Shown here one piece after another: positions 8,821-18,287 of a stretch of 64,000 nucleotides of DNA (position 1 is the stretch's first letter; the number at the start of each line of letters is the position of its first letter). A program made the position numbers and the translations under genes. Under the pieces are notes generated by a model. It was not told the DNA's origin. It ran no database searches and worked only from the letters and a program-made list of their open reading frames with translations. This stretch comes from Bacillota bacterium (GTDB taxonomy: Bacteria; Bacillota; UBA4882; UBA8346): assembly GCA_023426245.1 (NCBI GenBank), contig JAFABB010000007.1, forward strand, positions 62,001-126,000, in the 5' to 3' direction.

Positions 8821-9654
8821 ATGAATGTCACCGGATTGGCCAGAAAAACGCTTACCTATGCAACCCTGCTGATATTTTTACTATGCGCGTTGTTCCCGAT
8901 TTACTGGATATTTATTACATCCACCAAAACCCAACTGGAAATCTATAATATCGTCCCAACCTTTTGGCCGGAGAAAATCGTTTGGACATCCTATGCCACG
9001 ATATTCTCAAGCCCTAAATTTCTAATAAACCTTCGAAACAGCTTGTTGGTAGCGACGGTCGTATCGCTCGTCACGATTGTTTTGAGCGCCTTGGCAGCCT
9101 ATGCGATTTCAAAGTTGAAATTTCGGGGCCGCAAAGTAATGTCCAAAAGTATTTTATACGCTTATTTAATGCCCAGGACCGTCCTGTTTATCCCGTTATA
9201 TATCCTAGTCTGCAACCTGGGGCTTAATAATAACATTTTGGCCATGGTGTTGCTCTATCCCACCTTTACCATACCGTATGCCACCTGGATGCTGATTTCT
9301 TATTTTTCGTCGATCCCCAAGGAATTGGAAGAAGCCGCCGTCATTGACGGTAGCTCCAAAGCGGGGGCCATGTTCCGGGTGGTTTTTCCTTTATCATTGC
9401 CCGGGATAGTCGCGACAGCGATTTTCTCGTTTACCTTGTGTTGGTGTGAGTATTTATACGCTCTGGTTGTTTTAACCGATGAAATGTCGCGGACGCTTCC
9501 CTTGGCTTTGTCGGACATGATCGTTGCCGACGCTTTTGCATGGGGGCCTTTGATGGCCGGAGCGATGGTCGCCACCGTTCCTGTGGTCATTATGTATATG
9601 ATTGCCTCGCGGTATCTGGTGACCGGAATGACTTTGGGCGGAGTGAAAGGATAG
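8821..9654 (+). CDS. ABC sugar transporter permease (MalG-like)
   Basis: A 277-residue permease with six membrane segments. The EAA motif is EEAAVIDGSSKAGAMFRVVF near residue 177, and the C-terminus has the usual LVTGMTLGGVKG ending of MalG-type proteins. It starts 3 bases after the previous permease and is followed after 12 bases by a dehydrogenase, so all belong to one transcript. Confidence 0.87.
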   Translation: MNVTGLARKTLTYATLLIFLLCALFPIYWIFITSTKTQLEIYNIVPTFWPEKIVWTSYATIFSSPKFLINLRNSLLVATVVSLVTIVLSALAAYAISKLKFRGRKVMSKSILYAYLMPRTVLFIPLYILVCNLGLNNNILAMVLLYPTFTIPYATWMLISYFSSIPKELEEAAVIDGSSKAGAMFRVVFPLSLPGIVATAIFSFTLCWCEYLYALVVLTDEMSRTLPLALSDMIVADAFAWGPLMAGAMVATVPVVIMYMIASRYLVTGMTLGGVKG

Positions 9655-9666
9655 GGGAATCAATCC

Positions 9667-10632
9667 ATGAAAAAAATATTGATCACCTTGACCAAAAGGG
9701 AAGAAGAGATAACCAAACAGGCCGTGGCCGATTTTTGTTCCTCCAACGACTATGAAGTCACCCCCTTGTTTCATGACACTGAAATGGCAGAAGCGGAGCT
9801 GTGCGAAAGGCTCAAAGACGCCGATGCATTCATTTTCGGCATGGAGCATGTTACCGAAAGGGTTCTTGACGCCGCCCGGAAATTGAAGATCCTTTGCAAA
9901 TTCGGCGTCGGGCTCGACAAAATTGATCTCCAGGCGGCCTTCCGGCATCAAGTGATGGTTACCAATTGTCCCGGAATGAATAGTAACGCCGTCGCCGAGT
10001 TGGCGTTCGGGCTCATGATCGGGATGGCCCGCCAAATACCGCAATGTGACGCAGAGATGCGCCGCCATATCTGGCACGCGGAGCCTGGTAAAGAAATTTC
10101 CAAAAAAACCGTAGGCATCGTCGGGATGGGGGCCATCGGAAAAACCTTGGCCCGATATGCCAGGGCTTTTGATATGAAAGTGTTGGCTTGTGACCTGTAT
10201 CAGGATGATGCCGCAGCCCAAGAGCTGGGATTTCAATATGCGCGATTGGAGGAAATCCTTAAAGAAGCCGATTTTTTGAGCCTACATATTCCGGGGGATG
10301 GTACGACCCAAAATATGATCGACTGGCCACAACTGACGGCCATGAAGCCGACGGCCTATTTGATTAACACCGCCCGGGGCCAGGTCATTAATGAGGATGC
10401 GCTTTATCAAGCGCTGGAAACCGGAGTTATCGCCGGAGCCGCGATTGATAGTTTTGCAACCGAACCTTCCTATGATTCCAAACTTTTACACAGCAATAAG
10501 GTCATCGCCCTGCCGCATATCGGCGCGGCCAGTGATGAGGCCAATGACCGGATCATCCGTTTTTCGTTGCAAAACGCCAAGGATTTTTTGGAGGGCAGAG
10601 CGCCCTTAAATCAAATACGATTGAGTTCATGA
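9667..10632 (+). CDS. D-isomer-specific 2-hydroxyacid dehydrogenase
   Basis: A 321-residue NAD-dependent dehydrogenase that interconverts a D-2-hydroxy acid and its 2-keto acid. The Rossmann loop is GIVGMGAIGKTLARYA near 148-163. The catalytic triad is in place: Arg in INTARGQ (near 237), Glu in FATEPS (near 266) and His in LPHIGAA (near 282). AGGGGA precedes the ATG. As the last gene of the importer operon it probably acts on the imported acid or its epimer. The family is close to phosphoglycerate dehydrogenases, but there is no serine pathway context. Confidence 0.82.
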   Translation: MKKILITLTKREEEITKQAVADFCSSNDYEVTPLFHDTEMAEAELCERLKDADAFIFGMEHVTERVLDAARKLKILCKFGVGLDKIDLQAAFRHQVMVTNCPGMNSNAVAELAFGLMIGMARQIPQCDAEMRRHIWHAEPGKEISKKTVGIVGMGAIGKTLARYARAFDMKVLACDLYQDDAAAQELGFQYARLEEILKEADFLSLHIPGDGTTQNMIDWPQLTAMKPTAYLINTARGQVINEDALYQALETGVIAGAAIDSFATEPSYDSKLLHSNKVIALPHIGAASDEANDRIIRFSLQNAKDFLEGRAPLNQIRLSS

Positions 10633-10774
10633 TGGGGTTGTAAGTCGGCGTGATCGCGAACCCAAAAAGTTTTTGCATAATTCCAATGTTCGATATCGAA
10701 AGTATGATACGATATATCCATATAATACCAAAAATACAATGATTAGGATTGAAAATTCATTCTGTAAAAGAGCA

Positions 10775-10803
10775 TTGATTATACTTTGAGTTGCGCATAT
10801 TGA
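10775..10803 (+). promoter_or_regulatory. Candidate sigma-A promoter
   Basis: TTGATT at 10775-10780 and TATTGA at 10798-10803 with 17 bases between, about 95 bases before the LarA-like gene. Moderate match only. Confidence 0.35.
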
Positions 10804-10898
10804 AAAAAGTTTAGCGATGAACCACTCATTTTAAGAGGTACGGAGTTACAAAGTTTTCGTGACCATGAATGTTTGGTGACGAGGAAGGGGTGATCATT

Positions 10899-12194
10899 GT
10901 GCACTCTGAAGGGAAATTTAAAACCGATGGGATGGTTGCTCAACTGCTCTCGAAGGTCCGTATACCGAAGGTCTGCAAGGTGCGACAGCAGTTTGACAAT
11001 GTTCGTTGCGAAGCGATTGAGGATGAAGTGCGAAAACAATTGCAGCGTCCGGAAACCTTGGACCGGATCCGGTCCGGGGATTCCATAGCCATCGCTGCCG
11101 GAAGCAGGGGCGTTGCTAATATTGCCAGGATTATCAGAACCATTGTGGATGAGGTGAAAGGTGTCGGAGGGAACCCCTTTATTGTGCCGGCAATGGGCAG
11201 TCATGGCGGAGCAACGGCGGAAGGACAGAGAGAAATACTGGCCAGTTTGGAAATTACTGAAGAAACCATGGGATGCCCGATCCGGGCGACGATGGAAACA
11301 TTGCCAATCGGGATGGCCGGCACGGGATTACCGGTCTATATTGACAAGGTTGCTTATCAGGCGGATGGAATGATCGTCGTTAACCGGATTAAACCTCATA
11401 CTGGATTTCGTGGCTCATACGAGAGCGGCCTTTTAAAAATGATCGCCATTGGACTCGGTAAACAAAAAGGGGCGGAACTCTGTCACTCCCGGGGTATGAA
11501 TTTTATGGAGCAAAGTCTGGTTTCCATTGCCAAGGTTGCCATAGAGGACGGTAAAATATTATTTGGCTTGGCGATGATCGAAAACGCTTATGATCAAACC
11601 CGCCGGATTACAGCCATTCCGGCGGCGCGCATCTTGACGGAAGAACCGGAATTGCTTATGGAAGCCAAAAAGAATATGGGTGCTATTCTGATTGAGGAAA
11701 TCGATGTCTTGGTGGTGGATGAGATTGGCAAAAATATTAGCGGAGACGGAATGGATCCCAATATTACGGGCCGTTTCGCTACGCCCTATGCGAGGGGAGG
11801 AATTAAGCAACAGCGCATAGTGGTTTTAAATCTAACGGAAGAAACCCGTGGCAATTTTAACGGTTTAGGAATGGCGGATTTTTCGGTGCGGCGGGTTTGG
11901 GATCAGTGTGATTTTGAAAAAACATATCCCAATACGTTGACATCAGGGTGTACGGCTCTTCAAAAGATACCGTTAATACTTGCCAACGATCGACTGGCGA
12001 TTCAAGCCGCGATCCAGACTTGTGACGGTACTGGCCGTCAAAATCCCAGACTGGTACGGATCAAAAATACGTTAAAGCTGGACGAAATTTATATCTCGGA
12101 AAACTTATTGGAAAATGTCAGCGGGAATCCCCGGATGGACATTTTAGAAAAGCCGCAGGAAATGATTTTTGATAGGAATGGTAATTTATTTTGA
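10899..12194 (+). CDS. LarA-like (DUF2088) nickel-pincer-type isomerase
   Basis: A 431-residue protein related to lactate racemase LarA, in the subgroup with the loop VPAMGSHGGATAEGQ (about residues 98-112) and NRIKPHTGFRGSYESG (near 165). LarA proteins use a nickel-pincer nucleotide to racemise or epimerise 2-hydroxy acids; homologues in sugar-acid operons isomerise other hydroxy acids. No larB/larC/larE maturation genes are in the window, so the cofactor must come from elsewhere. The GTG at 10899 is chosen because GAGGAAGGGG sits at 10881-10890; an ATG at 10869 has no ribosome binding site. It lies between two D-2-hydroxyacid dehydrogenase genes, which fits supply of the right stereoisomer. 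Confidence 0.75.
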   Translation: MHSEGKFKTDGMVAQLLSKVRIPKVCKVRQQFDNVRCEAIEDEVRKQLQRPETLDRIRSGDSIAIAAGSRGVANIARIIRTIVDEVKGVGGNPFIVPAMGSHGGATAEGQREILASLEITEETMGCPIRATMETLPIGMAGTGLPVYIDKVAYQADGMIVVNRIKPHTGFRGSYESGLLKMIAIGLGKQKGAELCHSRGMNFMEQSLVSIAKVAIEDGKILFGLAMIENAYDQTRRITAIPAARILTEEPELLMEAKKNMGAILIEEIDVLVVDEIGKNISGDGMDPNITGRFATPYARGGIKQQRIVVLNLTEETRGNFNGLGMADFSVRRVWDQCDFEKTYPNTLTSGCTALQKIPLILANDRLAIQAAIQTCDGTGRQNPRLVRIKNTLKLDEIYISENLLENVSGNPRMDILEKPQEMIFDRNGNLF

Positions 12195-12249
12195 TCCGGC
12201 TATTTTGGGTTTCATCAATATTCCCGGCAAAACCCATGTTAATCAAGAA

Positions 12250-12286
12250 GGTTATGGGCGGTTTTTACAAAAATCCGCCTATAACC
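12250..12286. terminator. Bidirectional terminator hairpin
   Basis: GGTTATGGGCGG pairs with CCGCCTATAACC around a T/A-rich loop, between convergent genes ending at 12194 and 12367. Long perfect stems like this end transcription in both directions. Confidence 0.65.
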
Positions 12287-12366
12287 GAAAAAACGGCTTG
12301 ATGGCCATGGTCTGGAGGATATCATTCATACATGCCCGATGGATAGGGATGTTTCAACCACGGCTT

Positions 12367-13395
12367 TCAGCCGGGGCGGTTGATGTCAAACCATGGTTTG
12401 ACATGAGGATTCACACAATTTTGGGGCCAGAGACCCTGGAGGATTCCCTTCACTTCAGCGATACCCTTTTTATGGCTTTCATCAAATGCTTCAACGGAGA
12501 CGGCGCCGACATGTGGCGTCAAAATAACATTCTCGAGTCCGAAAAATGGGCTTTCAATAGGACCCCGGGGTTCTTGGAATACATCCAGATGACCAAACAC
12601 GTCGATTCCAGCGCCGGCAATCCATTTTTCTTTTAAAGCTTTTGCCAAGGCCCATTCATCCACAATCAAACCCCTTGCCATATTAATCAGCACCGCGCTT
12701 TTTTTCATCATTTTGAGTTCCCGCTCGCCGATGATGTGTTTGGTTTGAGGAGATAAGGGAATGAGGATAACGACATAATCGCTTTCTTGCAACAATTTCT
12801 CTAATGAAACCGGTTCAACACCGAAATTCTTTTCGATTTCAGGATGGACATTCCGGTGGTAATCGATGATTTTCATATGGAAAGCTTGAGCTCTTTTAGC
12901 GACTTCCCGGGCGATGTTTCCAAAACCGATCAAGCCCAAAATTTGTCCGGCTACCCGGGAAATACCTTTTAATGCGGATAACCGCGCGGCGTTCCATTCC
13001 CCGGAAATCATCTTTTGATTCATGTCCGGCAGTCTGCGGGCCAGACTTAAAAGAAGCGCCATGGTGTGTTCGGCCATTTCATTCAGACAAAAATCCGGTA
13101 CGTTGACTATCATGATCCCCCGTTTCGTAGCGGCCTCTATATCGATCTTATCCGTTCCTATACCGTACCGGCAAATGACTTTGCATTTCTGGAGACTGTT
13201 GATCACATCCCGCCCAATGGGGGCTGTGGTAACCAATAAGACATCAGCGTCTTTCGAAACCTGAATGATCGCTTCGGGACCGCTATCCTCCAGTTCCACC
13301 AGTTCATCAATTCCGGCGGCTTTGATCCATTCCCGTTCTTCATCGTTGACCGGAAAAATATCTGCGTTCAATCGTATCGCTTTAACTTTCCCCAT
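12367..13395 (-). CDS. D-isomer-specific 2-hydroxyacid dehydrogenase (second copy)
   Basis: A 342-residue paralogue-type enzyme, clearly different in sequence from the one at 9667. The Rossmann loop is GLIGFGNIAREVAKRA near 154-169, the Arg loop MARGLIVDE near 242, and the His LTPHVGAVS near 297. The usual Glu region reads GIDVFGHLDVFQEP, slightly longer than normal. GGAGGTG precedes the ATG. It is convergent with the LarA-like gene and probably handles the same kind of substrate, possibly in the opposite direction or on a different chain length. Confidence 0.8.
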   Translation of the reverse strand: MGKVKAIRLNADIFPVNDEEREWIKAAGIDELVELEDSGPEAIIQVSKDADVLLVTTAPIGRDVINSLQKCKVICRYGIGTDKIDIEAATKRGIMIVNVPDFCLNEMAEHTMALLLSLARRLPDMNQKMISGEWNAARLSALKGISRVAGQILGLIGFGNIAREVAKRAQAFHMKIIDYHRNVHPEIEKNFGVEPVSLEKLLQESDYVVILIPLSPQTKHIIGERELKMMKKSAVLINMARGLIVDEWALAKALKEKWIAGAGIDVFGHLDVFQEPRGPIESPFFGLENVILTPHVGAVSVEAFDESHKKGIAEVKGILQGLWPQNCVNPHVKPWFDINRPG

Positions 13396-13503
13396 TGGAA
13401 CACCTCCTGAACAATTTGGTTTTACTGAAATTCCCAGATCAATTCATGCTGTTTTACATTTTTTAGGAGATCCATGATGAATCTGTCATCTTCACTTGAT
13501 TTC

Positions 13504-14556
13504 TTATACCGGCGATATCTTTTCTTTGGTATCAACGCCTAAAACGATTTTTTTATATTTGCAATACAGGTCTGCGATGTATTCTTCATCAAACGCCGTT
13601 TTCTTTATGTCTTCAATCTGTGATAAAATGTGATTGATATTTTTGGTATGCAGATCGCCTTTTTGTAATAAATATTCAGCGTAATTTCTATGAAGATTAT
13701 AATTGGCGGATAGTGCATAGGCGGCACAGTAGCCCCATGACTCCAGTTTCTTTATCTGAACAATATGCTCATCAATCGCTTCTAATACAGGATTGATATT
13801 ATATTTTGTTTCATTGTAATATTTATTTAAATAATTCATCATCAGTTCAATACATAAGTTTCCCGGCGTTCTACCCATTCCCAGAAGAGAACCGTCAATT
13901 ACACAATGGCGATTGTTTGAACCCATCGCCACGAAATCCTGGGCCATGGAATAAGAGAGGGATAAATTTTCATGCAGATGCAATCCAATAACGATGGACT
14001 TGTCCAGATTGTTTTCAATTAAAAGATAAATCCTCTGCAGATCATTTTTAGTCATGGATCCGAACGTATCAACGATCGAAAACGCATATGGCTTTATGTC
14101 ATTTATTTTTTGAACAAGTTTTAAAATGTTAATATCAGAATATCCCATGATATGAATAGGATTGCAAAAACATTGATAACCTTTTTTGATGACTTCTTTG
14201 CAAAATTCAAGTCCTTCATCCACATCGTAATCATGAAAAGTAACGCGAATAACCTCAATGGTTGTGCCATCATTCGGTCCTAGTTTTTTTAGATCATATT
14301 GGTTATGCAACGCCATCGCTGCAAATTTTGTATGGACATTATATTTTGGCAAAATAGCTTTTATTTCCTCAACATTATTAAATAAAGTATTATTCCGGTC
14401 ATAAATACAATTTCGTAGAAATCCAATTTCAACATAATCAACTTGGGACTTTATCAGATAAGTAATGATACTTTTAATGGTTAAAGATCCAAATTTCCAA
14501 TTGTTAATATAACCGCCATCCCTTAGAGTACAATCCAACAAATTGACAGTGCCCAT
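13504..14556 (-). CDS. HMGL-type aldolase (DmpG-like catalytic domain)
   Basis: A 350-residue TIM-barrel protein of the HMG-CoA lyase-like/4-hydroxy-2-oxovalerate aldolase superfamily. The signature LLDCTLRDGGYINN is at residues 6-19, with the metal-site HLHEN near 195. It lacks the C-terminal communication domain sequences typical of true DmpG, and no partner dehydrogenase is present. Such stand-alone members sit in surface-sugar or secondary-metabolite clusters. It is 36 bases downstream of a KdsC-like phosphatase gene, suggesting that one makes a phosphorylated 2-keto sugar acid and the other dephosphorylates it. AAAGGGG precedes the ATG. The exact reaction is not known. Confidence 0.65.
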   Translation of the reverse strand: MGTVNLLDCTLRDGGYINNWKFGSLTIKSIITYLIKSQVDYVEIGFLRNCIYDRNNTLFNNVEEIKAILPKYNVHTKFAAMALHNQYDLKKLGPNDGTTIEVIRVTFHDYDVDEGLEFCKEVIKKGYQCFCNPIHIMGYSDINILKLVQKINDIKPYAFSIVDTFGSMTKNDLQRIYLLIENNLDKSIVIGLHLHENLSLSYSMAQDFVAMGSNNRHCVIDGSLLGMGRTPGNLCIELMMNYLNKYYNETKYNINPVLEAIDEHIVQIKKLESWGYCAAYALSANYNLHRNYAEYLLQKGDLHTKNINHILSQIEDIKKTAFDEEYIADLYCKYKKIVLGVDTKEKISPV

Positions 14557-14592
14557 GATGAATTCCCCTTTCGAATGGTATTTAAAAATCTG

Positions 14593-15102
14593 TTACAACT
14601 TCATGGCATATAATTTTTCAATAGCGTTTTCCCATTGGTTTCTGTTTTTTAATAAAATCTCGATAAATTCACGGACAGCCCCATCTCCGCCCTTTTTCGA
14701 TAGTACGATGTCGCAATAATTTTTTACCTCTGGTGCTGCGTCGAACGGACATGCACAATATCCAACTAATTTCATGGCAGGTAAATCGTTTAAATCATCT
14801 CCGACATATGCTAGTTCATTTTTTGAAATGATATTTCGCTCCATAAATTGCTCCAGATACGCTTTCTTATTATGGACTTCTTGAATCACATATTTCACTT
14901 TCAATTCATTTGCGCGCTGCTTGACACAATGACTTCTTCTGCCTGTCAAAATCATGAACTCGATTCCCATTTGTTGGGCGAGTAGAATTCCTGCCCCGTC
15001 CTTAATGGAAAATTTTTTCGTTTCAACCCGTTTGTTGTCGATATATATACCGCCATCAGTCATTGTTCCATCAACATCCAATACAACTATTTTAAGATTC
15101 AT
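14593..15102 (-). CDS. KdsC-like HAD phosphatase
   Basis: A 169-residue C0-type HAD phosphatase similar to 3-deoxy-octulosonate-8-phosphate phosphatase. Motif I is LDVDGTMTDGG (D9 nucleophile, D11), motif II LTGR, motif III/IV VGDDLNDLPAM, and the C-terminal GGDGAVREF loop closes the neighbour's active site in KdsC tetramers. The start at 15102 matches the family N-terminus; the longer frame adds 42 hydrophobic residues without a ribosome binding site. No kdsA/kdsB is present, so the substrate is probably another nine- or eight-carbon acid phosphate. Confidence 0.75.
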   Translation of the reverse strand: MNLKIVVLDVDGTMTDGGIYIDNKRVETKKFSIKDGAGILLAQQMGIEFMILTGRRSHCVKQRANELKVKYVIQEVHNKKAYLEQFMERNIISKNELAYVGDDLNDLPAMKLVGYCACPFDAAPEVKNYCDIVLSKKGGDGAVREFIEILLKNRNQWENAIEKLYAMKL

Positions 15103-15559
15103 ATAATCCAACCTTATAAAGAGCTCTGTAAAATTTGCGGGCACACCCATTCTATAATGCCATATGGCTTTACAATAAATAGACATAATGGTAAAATTAA
15201 ACATGGAAAAGCTAATAGTGAATAGCACTATTTGCTGCCAACTTGCAAATCATTGCTCCGGCCAAGAAGTTGATGATTTGCAGGTTTATTTTTTTATCCA
15301 GAAATGATTATCATGGAGTAAACGCAAATGTATTTCCATAAAATATATTTATTTATGTTAATAATTAATTTTATCAATTGATTCGAAAATTGTCAAGCGA
15401 GTGGCCACTGCTAATATTTTAACCCCTTATCCTTGAGGTAAACCAAAATTTTGGCTGCTTGAAACTTTCCAGAAGGACTATTTAATTTCGAAATGAAAAC
15501 CCGGGAAAACACATCTTTGAAGAAAATTAAAATAGTTGGGGAAGAGTGAAGTAGAGGAG

Positions 15560-15612
15560 GCTAAATATTAAAGCTTAAAAAATACAGATTTGTTGGCTCC
15601 GAAATGGTCGTC
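15560..15612 (+). repeat. Short fragment of the hairpin repeat (5' portion)
   Basis: The run GGCTAAATATTAAAGC and the following CAGATTTG(T)TGGCTCCGA match the segment just before stem B of the full repeats at 16091 and 23968. The match stops after the AATGGTC start of stem B. The surrounding 15229-15860 is otherwise low-complexity, with decayed coding pieces. Confidence 0.55.
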
Positions 15613-15774
15613 CGTCATTCCTTTTTGCCGACCACCTTTGCCTGAGACTCTTTTGGCGAAAAGAACAGCACTGCCGATTTTCCAACTTTTAAAGCAAAAA
15701 ATTATGAAGTATCGCTCCAAAAACGGTAAAACCGAAATGGATTCCGGTCTCGGCGGAGTGAAGACCTAATTGAG

Positions 15775-15832
15775 CAAGGGAAAAGTTATAATACGGATAC
15801 GGCAATTGGCGGGAGTATTACGGAATGCATGA
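15775..15832 (+). pseudogene. Fragment of an HNH-like gene C-terminus
   Basis: One frame reads GYGNWREYYGMHES then stop. This matches the start of the longer decayed fragment at 24545-24736 (YGNGREYCALHGK). The pattern YG-x-x-x-Y-x-x-(L/M)H resembles HNH-type endonuclease remains, but the fragment is too short to be sure. Confidence 0.3.
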
Positions 15833-15865
15833 GTCATAGATGATTAGAAATTTATATGTTTATCA

Positions 15866-15995
15866 TTGATGCCGACAGGGGACGTCACCCACTCCCCTGC
15901 ACCTCTCGGGCCAAAGGGTATGAGCGTATGCCCTTTGGAATCCCACGCCCCGGGGGTCTGAGTCCCCCGGGCGCCCCCTTCATCGCCCCGGCCAT
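15866..15995 (-). repeat. Inverted 3' portion of the hairpin repeat
   Basis: Read on the minus strand it carries CCGGGGGACTCAGACCCCC, then the CCAAAGGGCATA stem and the CAGGGG...CCCCTG stem of the repeat's 3' half. It faces the full copy at 16091 about 100 bases away. The same inverted arrangement recurs at 29176 next to the copy at 29387. Confidence 0.6.
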
Positions 15996-16090
15996 CCAGT
16001 TGCCGGGGTCGGAGTTTTTGATGTGATTGACACCGACCTCGTGTCGGCGTCTTCTGGGTTTGTTAGTTTGCCGACGGCAGTTTTTCATCC

Positions 16091-16590
16091 AAGAAAAGAT
16101 GCCGCGCCGCCGACATCCTTGATCGGCGGGTTATTGTTTACTCAAGTAGCTTATGTGTTAGGGATTCAAGAAGTTTTGAAGGCTAAATATTAAAGCTAAA
16201 AAATACAGATTTGTCGGCTCCGATATGGTCAACAGGAGGTTGACCAACGCGGGTTAGATTTAGGACGAATCTCACCCGTCGGCAAACAGAGTTACCCAAG
16301 AAGACGACTACAGGGAGGTAGGAGTCCAGTCCAATTGCGTCAGCATTCCTACGGCATTTACGGAGAAATGCCGATATAGAGGGGTATTCCTGGGGGCTCA
16401 GCGGCATAGGCATCATGATAAAGCTGGTTTCCCCTCGCCCGGCTTAATTTATAACGTGTATTTTTTTGGGAGAGGGGAGAAAAAGGGGAGAGGTCGGGCC
16501 GGCGGGTTCCAAGGAATGTCCGGCTACATCCCTTGGCCTTGGAGGTGCAGGAGGGCGGGTTCGCGAACCCGCTCCCCTTGGAACCGGAAA
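16091..16590 (+). repeat. Hairpin repeat, copy R1
   Basis: A nearly full copy. Stem A is CCGCCGA/TCGGCGG near 16107-16129. Stem B is GGTCAA 16227-16232 with TTGACC 16240-16245 around a CAGGAGG loop. Stem C is GGGTTAGATT 16251-16260 with AATCTCACCC 16268-16277. Stem E is CGGCATTT 16352-16359 with AAATGCCG 16366-16373. The 3' half is disturbed by an insertion at about 16390-16500, and the last stem is degenerate. The copy ends at the stop of the DUF1284-like gene. No protein is credible inside it. Confidence 0.75.
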
Positions 16591-16591
16591 G

Positions 16592-17053
16592 TTACTTCCC
16601 GGTTATATTTAGATATCGTAAACTTCCGGCGCAAAAAAGTTCATATCTTCTTTGCGTTACGGTATCTGATTCCTCTTTCCATACTGAAAATATGATATTC
16701 CTTTTTTCATACATCATATTGCATAATTCAAAAGCGGTATATATTTTATTAATTGAAAAATTCATCATGATTATTAGTCTGCTATCTAAAATTTTGTTAT
16801 AAGAATTTTTTGATGGGATATTTTCGATATGGGATATTGAATCGGTACAATTTCCCTCTTTATTAAATTTACAGGGTCTACAAATATCATCCTCTCCATC
16901 TGTAAGTGTCAATTCAATATCGTGTTTATGGACAAGTTCGTTTGCAACTGTATAGAAATCATGGCCATATGCTTGATCGGGAATAAACTCATCAAGGCCA
17001 GAGCCATAAAGTTTTATAATATCCATAAAGTGATGGGGCTTTATTTTAATCAT
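16592..17053 (-). CDS. DUF1284-like metal-binding protein
   Basis: A 153-residue protein resembling the DUF1284 family: KPHHFMDIIKLYGSG near residues 5-19, ELTLTDGEDDICRPC near 45-60 and a following NKEGNC, giving the two-His start and three Cys typical of that family. The function is unknown; the His/Cys set suggests metal or Fe-S binding. The ATG at 17053 has GAGGG eight bases upstream. It sits 90 bases downstream of the PP-loop gene on the same strand and may be part of that unit. AT-rich. Confidence 0.6.
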   Translation of the reverse strand: MIKIKPHHFMDIIKLYGSGLDEFIPDQAYGHDFYTVANELVHKHDIELTLTDGEDDICRPCKFNKEGNCTDSISHIENIPSKNSYNKILDSRLIIMMNFSINKIYTAFELCNMMYEKRNIIFSVWKEESDTVTQRRYELFCAGSLRYLNITGK

Positions 17054-17142
17054 ATAACATCCCTCTAGCTTCCGTTTATTTAAAAATACTTTAATCACCT
17101 TACAACTGGAGTGGTTTCAAGTTATGTAATACGGAGAGCTAC

Positions 17143-18231
17143 TTAACTTATTTTTTTAATCATCGAATTTGGCAATTTACATTTCATTTTACAAAGCTGA
17201 TCGAATTTCTGTATTGTATTTTCATCCCATATAACTTTTTGAAGAAATTCCCTTAATATCAAGTAATTTTTCATAATTTGAACGTTACCTTCATTTAGCA
17301 AATGAATGGATGCTTCTCTGGATAAAAGTTGATAGCGGACCATTTCAGAATACTTATAATCCAGTTCTGTATAACCATATGAAATAAAATAAAAAAGTTG
17401 TTTAAAATCTTCTACAATGCAATCAAAATGCCACGTCTGATCCTTTGGATATTTCCAATTCAATTTAGATACAACAACATTTTTTACAATTTCCGGGTTA
17501 TTCTCAAAATAGTCATAGAAGTCAATATAATCTATATCATATTGATTATCTTTGTTTGAAAGATTCGTATGATGACAGTTGTAATGATCTTTTATGATCA
17601 CTTCAAGATTATCTTTGGTTAGATAATTTTCATTTTCCATAAGACCTTTAAGCAAACCCTTAGTTTCACTCCCATCACCATACTGCGCCATGTTGTATCC
17701 TTTAAATGGTGCTAACTCTAAATAAGACGCTCCATTAATTACTTTCTTGATATTATATTTACGGCATTCTTCAAAAATTCTATTGCTTATGCCATTTCTG
17801 CAACCAGCGCAAAGAACCGCTCGTAAAATGGCCGGATTAGGAGTATTAATATATATATTCAAGTTATTAATAAATCTTGGATAGAATTCATGATCTTCAA
17901 TAATTACCACTTTTGATTTTAATATTTGCGCTGCACTCTGGATATTTTCTATTGCTAAATCGTTTGTGGCATCCACTTTTCTATGATTGAAAGCGATGAC
18001 TTTATCGGGGCCTAAACGTGAAACTGCCCAATACCATAAATATATACTATCTTTTCCGCCGGAAACCGTAACTCCAATTTGTTCCTCTGATTTTAGACGT
18101 TCGATTAATTTTTCTTCTCCTAAAAAATTTTTCTTTTTAAAGTTTCTACAATAATTGCAAGTTTTTTGTTTGCCACTCGTAACTGAATTGGGATAGCTTA
18201 GTAACAATCCACATTTCTCACATCTCTCCAT
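17143..18231 (-). CDS. PP-loop ATP-pyrophosphatase (sugar amidotransferase-like)
   Basis: A 362-residue protein with an N-terminal zinc-ribbon-like pair (CEKCG at 4-8, CNYCRN near 25-30) and a PP-loop VTVSGGKDS near 55-63. These enzymes adenylate a carbonyl or carboxyl group and transfer nitrogen or sulfur to it. The layout resembles the WbpG/PseA-like N-acetyl-sugar amidotransferases of surface-glycan clusters, but also sulfur-insertion enzymes, and a further CAGC near 155 could hold a cluster. GGGAG precedes the ATG at 18231. The upstream MFS gene ends 57 bases before it. The substrate is unknown. Confidence 0.6.
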   Translation of the reverse strand: MERCEKCGLLLSYPNSVTSGKQKTCNYCRNFKKKNFLGEEKLIERLKSEEQIGVTVSGGKDSIYLWYWAVSRLGPDKVIAFNHRKVDATNDLAIENIQSAAQILKSKVVIIEDHEFYPRFINNLNIYINTPNPAILRAVLCAGCRNGISNRIFEECRKYNIKKVINGASYLELAPFKGYNMAQYGDGSETKGLLKGLMENENYLTKDNLEVIIKDHYNCHHTNLSNKDNQYDIDYIDFYDYFENNPEIVKNVVVSKLNWKYPKDQTWHFDCIVEDFKQLFYFISYGYTELDYKYSEMVRYQLLSREASIHLLNEGNVQIMKNYLILREFLQKVIWDENTIQKFDQLCKMKCKLPNSMIKKIS

Positions 18232-18287
18232 TGTAATCTCCCTTCGTTTTTTAAGAACATTAAATTGATTTTCTATTGAAATCAACT

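Noticed and set aside
9472..10236. A long antisense frame (254 codons) opposite the permease and dehydrogenase genes
   Set aside because: It is a shadow of two well-supported genes on the plus strand.
12169..12636. A 155-codon plus-strand frame
   Set aside because: It overlaps the terminator and the reverse of a clear dehydrogenase gene.
15885..16088. Short open frames within and around the hairpin repeats (also about 29148-29530 and 29524-30021)
   Set aside because: They follow GC-rich palindromes, are not conserved between repeat copies and lack ribosome binding sites.
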